A stretch of DNA of 64,000 nt, from positions 1 to 64,000 of the forward strand of contig KV908477.1 of the NCBI GenBank assembly GCA_002005505.1. Reading direction: 5' to 3'. Positions 30,572-50,300 of the stretch are shown here, in pieces; positions within the stretch are counted from its first letter, which is position 1, and each line of letters starts with the position of its first letter. The notes under the pieces were generated by a model. It was not told the DNA's origin. It did not search any database and saw only the letters and a list, made by a program, of their open reading frames with translations. The DNA comes from Botryococcus braunii (Eukaryota; Chlorophyta; Trebouxiophyceae). The position numbers and the translations under genes were made by a program.

Positions 30572-31189
30572 TCAGTTCGAGGTTTCTTTCTGTCCTCTTC
30601 GGACTGTGACGAAGACGCACTGCTTGAGCGGCTTCTTGATCTCTTGCTTGGGCCTTCGATTTTCTCTTTGGATTTTATCTTTTTTTGCTATCTTCGCTGG
30701 CGGCGAACCAAGACTTTGCCTGGCAATCTGTGCGCTGTATCCCACCCACACTGCCGGCGGTTCTATCTTCGTCACAAAAACCCGGTCTAGCCTATCGAAT
30801 ATTGATGGAGGAGTCAATAGTACCCTCTCAGGATCAAACTGTGCTACTGCATCTGGGTTTTTAAGCACAGCTTCAGAGTATTCGCGACCTGCGCTGACCA
30901 GACTAGTATGCACCACAACCACAGTGTGCGGAGCGTCCCCTGGGGACCGAACCGCCGTCTTACAGACTAACTTTACAAACTGGTTTTGCGTCAGAGCATC
31001 AATGTCGCCGAAATGAACCGCTGCCACCTCGTAAAGCTTATGTGGGGTTCCCTCCCTGCTTAACAGCACGCTACATAACGTCTTACTCGGCGGGGCTTGC
31101 ACCCCAAGCTCGTCTGGGGCCTCTAAGTTCGCTGCCCAGGCTTCGAACTGCCCTGAAAACCTCCCAGGTGCTCTGGCACCAAACTCCAT
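30572..31189 (-). CDS. Gag-position protein of the YR retrotransposon, family not recognised
   Basis: About 205 codons from ATG (MEFGARAPGRFS). The middle part looks globular (YEVAAVHFGDIDALTQ, NQFVKLVCKTAV, HTVVVVHTSLVSAGREYSEAV) and the tail is strongly basic (PPAKIAKKDKIQRENRRPKQ), as expected for RNA binding. There is no zinc knuckle. It is the first frame after the A1 repeat on the element's coding strand, the place where DIRS-type elements carry Gag. I infer Gag from position and the basic tail only. No damage is seen. Confidence 0.5.
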   Translation of the reverse strand: MEFGARAPGRFSGQFEAWAANLEAPDELGVQAPPSKTLCSVLLSREGTPHKLYEVAAVHFGDIDALTQNQFVKLVCKTAVRSPGDAPHTVVVVHTSLVSAGREYSEAVLKNPDAVAQFDPERVLLTPPSIFDRLDRVFVTKIEPPAVWVGYSAQIARQSLGSPPAKIAKKDKIQRENRRPKQEIKKPLKQCVFVTVRRGQKETSN

Positions 31190-31247
31190 GCTTCGAAACT
31201 CGCAATATCGTCTTATATTACCAAAACCAGTGGCGACGGCCACTAAC

Positions 31248-31493
31248 ACCAATGAAGGTGCGTAGAGCCACCCGTCCCCCGGGTATATCAGTCAAGAGGG
31301 AGGGACCCACCTAATGGTTTCCTCAGTTGCTTGTTTGAATCCTATCCTTTGGTTTTCTATATCACCTAGCCTGTTCCCCGTTGTTTCACCTGAAATATCC
31401 TTGATTGTCCATTCGTGATCTGGAGTCACGTGCTTGTTCGCCATTAGTCAATCCTTTTGGGGGTTTACTAGCCCTCCCGTGGCAATGGAATTT
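31248..31493 (-). repeat. Split direct repeat A1 (right element end)
   Basis: 246 bp, the partner of 18027-18273, starting ACCAATGAAGGTGCG and ending GGCAATGGAATTT. It marks the right end of the YR retrotransposon, about 250 bp before the CDK20-like start codon. Confidence 0.9.
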
Positions 31494-31740
31494 TTGTCGT
31501 TGTACTGCCTGTCCTGCAGCTCCAAAAGGGTCATATTTACTGCATTTGTAGCATGTCTCAACTCAATATGACAAAATTCTTGAAGTCCTGAAGGATTGCT
31601 ATTATCAGAAGAAAGTACTGCTGTAGCGTAGACCTCATGGAACGCCTGTGCAGCCCCTCCGCGACTGTAGGTCCAGGCCTTGCGCATCCAATACATCAAC
31701 AGTCTTTGGCATGCATAGTAGAGTTACATGTATTTTACTG

Positions 31741-41842
<10,102 letters not shown>

Positions 41843-43622
41843 CTGAAACAACCAAAGTAGGTCAGAAGATATTGTACGTAACCGTCATTGCGCCCCCGTC
41901 AACAAAGGTGACGAAGCTTCCAGACACACGACACTGATCCTTGTCCACCCGTCCACAGAATAGCTCGAGTCGTTCACTGCATGCTTTGATAATTATGATT
42001 TGAAAGATCAAGCCCTCATCTCGAATAAAGGAAATAGATAGCATGCATGTCAGAATATCAACGAGGACAAACCTCCGTGTTCCCAACGCAGACTCCGATG
42101 GCTGCAACGTTGGCAGTTATGTGGCTGTTTGTTGATTTTTATGAAGGGAGCAACGTCATATGTAGCCCGCAGTTGAGCCATAGCATATCCTGGCGGCTGA
42201 ATAAGGAGGGGAGTCGTCATTATAGTCGTTTGGATTCCGCAGACACAGTCGTCGAACCCCAAACTACGGAAATAAATTTATGAAGATAAAATATATCAAC
42301 CTGGAAGAGCGGCCTTGAAAGTAAATGCAGAATAAGTTTCTTGTTTGGTTAACTCGACAGGCGAGCTCCAGGCAGGGACCTGACGTACACTCAGGTGGCG
42401 CACGTGGCGATAAGGCCTATCACGGACACGTCGCAAGAAACGGAATGCACGAACACATGCTTGGTGGCTGGCCCCCCTCCCAGGTCCACCCTCAATGACT
42501 GCCCTGTTCAGTCAGCAGAACACAGTGCCACGACTGCAACCCCTGAATGTCTTGTCCAATCAGCAAAACACAGAGCCAAACATGGCTGTGTCCAGCTGAT
42601 TGAAAGGGAAGATCACGCTTGCATACGGAATAATCGGCAAGGAGAAACACTGGATAGGGTGGTGTTGCGCACAAACTCAAACAACTGCTTTGGTGGGGTA
42701 TTTGCTGATCTCAAGTCGTTGCCGTCAGTATCCAGTGAATCGTGACAAGCAGGGCGCTGAACAGGTGGTTCGGGTGGAGCCGCTACTTAACTCTTTGAGG
42801 CATTCTCTGCGTATGGCTGCAACGTTACAGACACAATTCTAAAAAAGATACTACGCTGATTGCAACATTAATGCAAGAGACTGGCAAGAAAGAATTTGGG
42901 GGAAATTACATGTACCATGCATTTCCAACCACCCAACAAGGTTTAGCTTTGTGTGTGTTTGACAGAACGAAATGACACACCTGAATTTCCGTTGTGCTGG
43001 AAAGATTCCTCATGCACGGCACTGCCCCTTGCTGAATGTACGGGACGTTCACGGAAATATAAGCAAAGAGTTCAGTTGTACCGCTGATGAACTCTGGGGG
43101 GAATTGATTGAGTACATGTGCAATCATACAGATCACCCACTGTACAGTGAGCACTCTCATGCTGCTCAGCAGCAATCAAATCAGTAACGCGGCGCCACTA
43201 ACAGATCGATGTGCATGCCAGGAACAAGAACATGTACACGGAGATCGTAGAAGCATGAGTGTGAGGCCTTTGCTCATGGAGTACCTTCTGATATTCCAAT
43301 CCCGCTTTACATTGCCTTCCCTCGTTAGTGTGACTAAACACTTTATGCATGCATGTATGTATTATTTAGAACAATTGTCCCCGTCGGTACCCATCTGCTC
43401 TGAGAAATGTATTTAAAAATAACTTGCATAAGTCATCCGCAGAGTTGATGCACACAATCGGATGTTAAACGTCTCTGTCAGAACAACTCACGTCAGGATT
43501 ACAGACGCAAACAATTGACAACGCCTCCAACATACGAACTGCGAGAAAAAATCTGGGTCGGCACAGAGTACAGGTCGACTTGGAGGGACGTCCCTACAAC
43601 ATTGTAAACCATTCCCCTACGT
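41843..43622. other. Spacer between Cpn10 and the copia nest
   Basis: Must hold the first Cpn10 exon and promoter and may hold the first exportin-7 exons, but none could be identified. No other gene or repeat is clear. Confidence 0.4.
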
Positions 43623-43627
43623 GGTTT
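43623..43627. repeat. Target-site duplication of the outer copia element
   Basis: GGTTT here and again at 57882-57886, exactly outside the two LTRs. Confidence 0.9.
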
Positions 43628-44321
43628 TGTTGAGTTCTGAACATTATTATTGAATGCCTTGTGCTTTAAGTGATCTTCATGTGTGCACTATTAGGATATG
43701 GGTCCATTGAGAACATAAGGTACCTTGAGACACGGCAGATTCTGGACGTTTTCGAACATATGGTACAATCCTATCTAGATCACACGTTTGTCGGATGAAC
43801 TCTTAAGGCTGCCCCACCGGAGTGAATACCAACTGGTTGTGAAAGATGCTGGGCATCACCAGATGCTAGTCTTGTCCGACAGTTGTGTGTGGCACTCAGC
43901 AGACAGTCGTACGGACTGTAGCTGGAGTAACTTCGTCTATTGACGACCTGTCTGCTTTGTACAGGTACGGTGCGGCAGTGTGTGTTGTATCATTGTTGCT
44001 ATTGTGAGAGTGAACAAGCTTAGTGTACCCTGTAGTCACTCAAACAGATAAGGGACAGTGACTTCAGGGAGTATAGGCATGTACTTGAACGTAGCCGTCT
44101 AGAGCCTTATCTAGTGATTGCTTGATCGGTGCTTGTGTACAAGATAATGATGTAACGGAACTGGTTGTGAAAGATGCTGGGCATCACCAGATGCTAGTCT
44201 TGTCCGACAGTTGTGTGTGGCACTCAGCAGACAGTCGTACGGACTGTAGCTGGAGTAACTTCGTCTATTGACGACCTGTCTGCTTTGTACAGGGAAAGCC
44301 GATTGCCCATAACCTTTCACA
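43628..44321 (+). repeat. 5' LTR of the outer copia
   Basis: 694 bp. It contains a 135-bp direct repeat (43831-43965 and 44159-44293). The second copy ends 28 bp before the LTR end. The repeat holds the palindrome ACAGTC-CGTAC-like GTACG-GACTGT. Confidence 0.9.
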
Positions 44322-44343
44322 GGTTATGGGCCCACGCCCTTCC
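44322..44343 (+). promoter_or_regulatory. Primer-binding site for half of tRNA-iMet (outer copia)
   Basis: GGTTATGGGCCCACGC starts right after the LTR. Its complement GCGTGGGCCCATAACC is the anticodon arm of plant-type initiator tRNA-Met, with CAT as anticodon. Drosophila copia is known to use the same internal tRNA site. The LTR end GCCCATAACC pairs perfectly with GGTTATGGGC across 7 bases. Confidence 0.8.
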
Positions 44344-44711
44344 AGCTGAGCCAAGTAAAAGCAGGAGTGAAGGTCGTCTACGGATGGGTCAGACGTAAGC
44401 GTCAACAAAGGAGCTCGAGCATGGCGCAGCGGCGCAAGGGAACTCGAGTGTACCAGGACCATTATCTTACTCACAGTTTACCTTTCTGGGAAATTCATAA
44501 TTGAAGTTTTAGCTGTGCTTTATCATTCATAGACGTTGTCTAGAAGCACTGAGTGAGTCGGGCCGGACTCCGGCGCAAACTTCTGAGGGGAACATATCTG
44601 CTACTACTGTGCAAGGCTGGCTGGTAAATTTCCATGACATGGAGGGAATTGTAGGGTATTGCTGCATTCCAGAAGTTTATGAGTAAGTTTGGCTGGTGAA
44701 GTGACAATAGT

Positions 44712-46143
44712 ATGACAAAAAGGGGCAAAGAAAAGGAAAGTAGCAGTGAAACAGCAATGTCTCAACCTGGAGAAGTCAGTGGGGCCACTCCAGGGCAGTC
44801 TATGACCGGGACACAATCAGCCACTGCAGAACCAAAGGTGGAGATTGACAAGGCAGCCTACATCCCCAATACCTCTAATCCAAAGATGACTGTCATGCTT
44901 GATGATGGAGGGCGCAATTTTGAATTTTGGTATGAAAATTTGGAGGCGTGCGCAAACACCAAGGGGGTCAGAGCGGCTTTGGAGAGGCCAATGCCAGGGT
45001 CGGTGGAGAACTCAGCCATCAAGCAGTGGCTGATCCAGTCAGTTCCAGTCATCTGGCATTCTCAGATCTCATGCCACAAAGCAGCGTTCGACTTCATCGC
45101 GTGGGTGAAGAACAGTCACACTGGAGGGAGCAACCAAGACATCAACCTTGAGTGGTACAAGGAAATGGAGCAGGGCATCAAGACAGGGGAGACACTCAAG
45201 GTCTACCTCTACAGAATGATGGATCTGGCTACAAGTCTCAGAAACAACGCGTTCATCCTCTTGGACCACAATGTTGGGGAGCTGATGGTGAAGGGCCTCC
45301 CTCCTGTGCTGAGGCTCGAGTCCCTGGAGGTTATGGCAACCGACAAGCCGCCATTGGAGCTGATTCAAAGAATCCTGCGCGCCGCAGCCAGCCGTGGGTA
45401 CAAGGACCCACCTGCAGAGGGAACACCTCAGGCCATGGCAGCTGCAGCAGTGGCTGGTCCCTCTGGGGGGGTAGCTGGAGCGTCATCAAGCGCTGGAGCT
45501 GCACCAGGAGTGGGAGCAGTACCGGGAGTTGGAGCAGCACTACCAGCAAACGAACAGCCTCCCGCTGGCCCCTCTGCAACTACTTTTGGTGGCAGGGGGC
45601 GTGGACCTGGCAGGGCAAGAAGGCCCAGAGAGGAGCTTACATGCCACTTCTGCAAGGCAAAGGGCCACTTCATGACTGACTGCGGACCGCTCAGGCAGCT
45701 GCAGGCTCTGCATCAAAACATGCAAGCGGCAAGCGTTGGGCCTGCAGCTTACTGGGGCCAGGGAGGCCCACGGTCGTCTCCTCAAGCCTGGTGGGACCAT
45801 GGATCTGGCCGGGGTGGCCCGCCTTCATCCGCTTCCAGCCCTGGACCTCCTTCAGCATATAACTATCCAACAAGTCAACACACGTTTCCGGGGTGGCATT
45901 TACCACCTCCACCCCCTCCTTCTGGTGAGGCGATGTTTATCTCTCTCAATGTGCTTGCCCCAACTTCGCATGGAGCTAGCAGCACATCTTGGTTAATAGA
46001 TAGTGGTGCCTCTGTGCATATAGTCAATGATCTCTCATTGCTCCATAATCCAGTTATGCATAGACAGCCTCTTCCTCTGCACTTGGCAACCTCAGACGCC
46101 AAGGGAGGAATCATTGCATCTGGGTCTGTATGCCTTGTGAATG
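44712..46143 (+). CDS. Outer copia Gag and start of protease (first part, split by insertion)
   Basis: Open from ATG at 44712 for 477 codons, then cut by the inner element. Seen: a copia-type gag core (about residues 60-230; NFEFWYENLEACANTKG, LEWYKEMEQGIKTGE, LKVYLYRMMDLATSL), an Ala/Gly/Pro-rich linker, a CCHC knuckle (CHFCKAKGHFMTDC, about 310-325), a Pro/Ser-rich stretch and the protease active site (WLIDSGASVHIVND). The peptide continues in frame at 53385 across the GAATG target duplication. The 22 codons read from here into the inner LTR are accidental. Confidence 0.9.
46139..46143. repeat. Target-site duplication of the inner copia element
   Basis: GAATG here and at 53380-53384. Removing one copy together with the inner element restores the outer reading frame. 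Confidence 0.9.
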
Positions 46144-47022
46144 TGTTGAATGAATTGGTCAATACTGTACTTAGTGACATCCCCTGTCACATGCCATCAA
46201 CAGCAGTGTAAACTATAGCCGTTATAGCCCTTTATGAACGGTATAGATCATACTCGTACCTCAATGACATAACACGTGACTTGTACGATATGCGTTCTCA
46301 ATAGACATTACGTATGGTAGTACTTTAGGATCCCTGCAGTCCGAGCCATCCCTGGGCAGCCCAGGAACGGCTCGGTACTTGTCCGAAGCATGTTGGTATC
46401 CTTGACCAACCTCTACTGTTGGAGAGTGCTGTGTGCTGTTCCTGGAAACGTTGTAGCGTGGACGGTTTTTCCCACAGGCTACGAAGTGACGCTGCCGTCG
46501 TGCCATCACTGCAGGTGTGTTTAGGATTCTCAAAGCCGTTCCAGATATGATTGTGCTCAAACATTCAGACCAGTTAGATATTACTGCTGTGTGCATTGAT
46601 GAGAGTGCATGACGAGAGCGCACTGAATGTTTGACCTCATTGAGACTTATGTTGACGTCCACCGTTGTGGCGGTAAGATAGTTTCACTGTACAAACATCA
46701 CAAAGAGACCTTGCTGAGTTACTGATGAACTATTATTGTATTCTAGTGACGTAAAGTAGACATCGCAAGGCCTCTTTGGTGCTGAACTCTGCTATCAGGC
46801 AAGGCGTAGTGTTACGTGGTCTTTAGCAAGAGTGAGAGCAGTTAAGATCATTTGTAAGACTTGTCCGAAGCATGTTGGTATCCTTGACCAACCTCTACTG
46901 TTGGAGAGTGCTGTGTGCTGTTCCTGGAAACGTTGTAGCGTGGACGGTTTTTCCCACAGGCTACGAAGTGACGCTGCCGTCGTGCCATCACTGCAGGTGA
47001 CGCCGCAAGCAGAAATGCTTGA
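46144..47022 (+). repeat. 5' LTR of the inner copia
   Basis: 879 bp, containing a 141-bp direct repeat (46377-46517 and 46859-46999). The second copy ends 23 bp before the LTR end. The unit holds the small stem TTGGT-ATCCTTG-ACCAA. Its sequence is unrelated to the outer LTR. Confidence 0.9.
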
Positions 47023-47043
47023 GGTTATGGGCCCACGCTTTCC
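47023..47043 (+). promoter_or_regulatory. Primer-binding site for half of tRNA-iMet (inner copia)
   Basis: GGTTATGGGCCCACGCTTTCC directly after the LTR, sharing its first 16 bases with the outer element. It is complementary to the anticodon stem-loop and part of the D-side of initiator tRNA-Met. Confidence 0.8.
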
Positions 47044-47330
47044 AAGCTGAGCTTGCAGTGACGCACGACAGATTTCCAGGGAGAAAAGGGGTTTCGGACC
47101 CCGCTTCGAGACTGCGAGCTTCACTGACGAGTGAGGTCTGGCCGTTCAAACATATCGAGCTAGTCACGTAAAATTATTCCTTCTGTAGTGCTGGAAGGAA
47201 TTGTTGTACAGTAGCAACTGGGCTGGGAAAGCAGAAGTACTTCTGGGACTGATCAACTCAGTGTCAGAGCTAGGAAGAAGTGCTTCCAGGGGAAGTCATT
47301 TAAGGCTTGGAGTGAAGAACTGGCTTGATC

Positions 47331-50300
47331 ATGAAAACTAGAAGCAGACAAGTGATCATGAAAACGAGAAGTAAGCGCACTGCAACGGAGTCTGGATCAG
47401 CTGGGTCTGGCTCCTCCATCAGTGCATCACCCAGCCAGCCAGCAAACTCCACTGCGCAGAGTGGAGAGATGTGCATCGCAATGACGAAAACCGGTGGCGT
47501 CGTCACCACGAATGTCAAATGTCCAGTGACTCTGGACAGAGAGGGAGTGGAATTTCCACTCTGGGATCTGGCATATGTGGCAGCCTGTGGCCTCAAAAGG
47601 TGCAAGGCAGCCATTGAAGCTCCAATGCCAGACACAGAGGAGAATGCAGCAGCGCTCCTAATGCTGATTGAGAGCGTCCCCAAGGCGTGGGGTGCCAAGC
47701 TGGCTGCAATGCAAGTGGCAGCCAATGCCTACCAGTGGGTTCGAGAGCGTTTTACTGGAGGGGCAGACCAGGAGGTAACAGCACGCTGGCTGGAGCTCCT
47801 ACACACCAGCATGGGAGAGACAGAAACGTTGGAGGACTACTACAACAGGAAGGTGGCACTCTTCCATGCACTCAAGCGAAATGGGCACTCCATCATGGAG
47901 AGAGAAGCCAAGCTGGCAATCATCAAGGGCCTGCCAGAGGAAGCGAAGGAGACTGGGATGTTCTCCTCATCTGCTGGGAAGGATCTGGAGGGACTGTGGG
48001 AGATCATCTCCACCACAGCCAAGGGACTGGGCTTCAACGACCAGGTCCCCAGAGTCACCCCTGTGGCCAGGGCAGCCATCACACCAGCCTACTCCACCAC
48101 ACCAGGGACTGCAAGCCCACAGGAGACCCAAGCTGGAGGCCAGGGGGGCCAAGCTTCATCGACCAAGGTGGAGGGACGGGACCGGCGTGACAACAGGCGC
48201 TGCCGCTACTGCAACAAGCTAGGCCATTTTGAGAGGAACTGCCTCAAGAAGGAGGCGGACGAGAAGATGCAACAGAACCTGCAGCAAGTCATGGCTGCAA
48301 TGGCCAATCTGCTTCCGCAATTCCAAAATCAAGCGTCGGCTGCAGTGGCTCGACCTCCGGAGGGCAGCGGGAACGGCAACAACTTTTTCCCCGGGGGATA
48401 TCCACCACCCTCTGGTATGTCTGCCATGATTTCTCTGAATGTCTTAACACCAACACGCGTCATGCCAGAAGCGAGAAGTTTTCTGGTGGACAGTGGAGCC
48501 ACCATCCACCTAGTCAATGATCTGTCCCTGCTACATTCCCCCACCCTGCACAGAAATCCCATTCCTTTGCATATGGCTACGTCAGATGCCACGGGACAGA
48601 TAATTGCAACTGGTTCCCTGTGCTTGAGCAGTGCAGAACAGCAACCCCTGTGGCTTCACAATGTGCATTGTGTTCCTTCAGCTACAGCTAATCTGATTTC
48701 AGTGACAGCTGCTATACGTGATGGGGCTAGTTTTGTGACAGACAGTGTGGGAAGTTACACTGGTATGCGTGGCGCTCAAAACTGGTCTTGTTCAGTTGCA
48801 CAGAGAAATGGCCTGTATTTCTTGCAGAAGGTCAGTCCAGTCAGAAACCCTGTCTCTGTGTTTGTTAACACAGCCAGAGCACCAGTCGCTCATGATTGCA
48901 GATTGAGAGCACTGTGGCACAGTAGACTGGGGCACCCAGGGGAGGTTAATATGAGGCGACTGCAGTCTGAAGATTTGGTCCTGGGCATCCCTGTATCTCT
49001 CTCCCCTTGCGCAAACTGTCACTCTTCGTGTGAAGCGTGCATTCAAGGAAAGCACAGTCGTCCCCCTTTTGGAACCAGTTCCAGAGCAGCCACTGAGCCC
49101 CTTGAGAGAATTCATTTGGACACAGTTGGCCCCATCTCCCCTACAGCTATTACTGGGGAGCGCTTCTTTGTCACGATTGTGGATGAGGCTACGCACTACG
49201 TCATAGCCCTGGCAGTAAAAACCAAGGATGCAATCAGCAGTGCAGTCAGAGACCTCCTGATTTTTTGGCAGAGGCAGTTGAACCGCTCTGTTAAGTGCAT
49301 TCGTACTGACAGGGGGACAGAATTCCTCAACAGTACATTGAAGGGTTTCTGTACGCAGGAGGGAATTAAATTTGAGACCTCTGCAGCATACACGCCTCAG
49401 CAAAATGGCGTTGCTGAACGGATGAACCGAACAATCAAGGAGAAGGCCAGAACACTCATGTTGCATGCAGCTGCCAAACAGTCACTCTGGAAGGAAGCAG
49501 TGGAGACAGCCTGCATCCTGTACAATATGGGACCTGTGACTGGACGTGACAAGACGCCTTATGAAGCCTTCCATGGGGTAAAGCCCGATGTATCCCTGCT
49601 CAGGACTTTTGGCTGTCTAGCACATGTGCACATACCTGATCACCAAAGGGGAGTGTTTGAGTCTAAGACCTCCCCTGGTCTCTTCACAGGGTATTCCAGT
49701 GTGTCAAAGGCATATAGAATTTATATGGGAAACGGGATTTGGAAAGAAAGCAGAGATGTTACCTTTCTGGAGCACTTAAGGGGCGCAGACAGAGTGGGGC
49801 TTAGCACCATGTCTCCTGTGAGTCCAAATGCAGTCCAGCAGCCCTTTGCCTTGCCTTTTGTACAACAGGAGGGCCAGCAGTCCTTGGGTCAGTTGTCTTT
49901 TTGGGACTCAGATGATCCTGAGCCTCTCTGCAACCGAGAGGTCAACGTGCAGCAGTCCGGACCTGACTCCCCCTGTGCAACCACCCCCTGTGCAACTACC
50001 CCATGTGCAATCAACCCCTGTGAGAATTCTGAGACTACAAGTGTCAACGTGGACGGGGAGCCCACTTCCTCGGAGCTGAGCCATACGCAGTCCGGCCACA
50101 GCTGGTCCGTACTCGGACACATGGAGAACCTGGCGCGAGGAGGCGAGGAGACCAAGTCACACATGCAACGTTTGAATAATGTGCAAGAATGTGTTCGAAT
50201 GGAAGTTGGGGCCATGGGTGTCCGAGGGCAAGACGGGCTGACCCGGCAGCAACGGTATGATCAGAGAGTAGCAGCACGTGAGACTGCAGCTGAGGTCACT

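Larger units (their letters stand above)
17883..31493 (-). mobile_element. DIRS/kangaroo-like tyrosine-recombinase retrotransposon, interrupted by Ty3 sequence
   Basis: Read on the minus strand the order is repeat A1 (31493-31248), a gag-position frame (31189-30572), [Ty3 complex 30207-21543], RT-RNase H (21542-19941), recombinase in the opposite direction (18505-19935), then repeat B1 (18400-18272), A2 (18273-18027) and B2 (18011-17883). A1...B1-A2...B2 is the split-direct-repeat plan of PAT and kangaroo elements. A2/B1 share a TTT junction, and A1 ends with the same GGAATTT. There is no target-site duplication, as expected for integration by a tyrosine recombinase. Without the Ty3 complex the element is about 4.9 kb. 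It is defective: the first part of RT is missing at the Ty3 junction, and the recombinase frame holds a 17-bp duplication. No methyltransferase domain was seen. Confidence 0.85.

Noticed and set aside
46261..46662. 133-codon minus-strand frame, found twice (also 52618-53019)
   Set aside because: It lies wholly inside the copia LTR, so both copies are identical for that reason; no coding signal.
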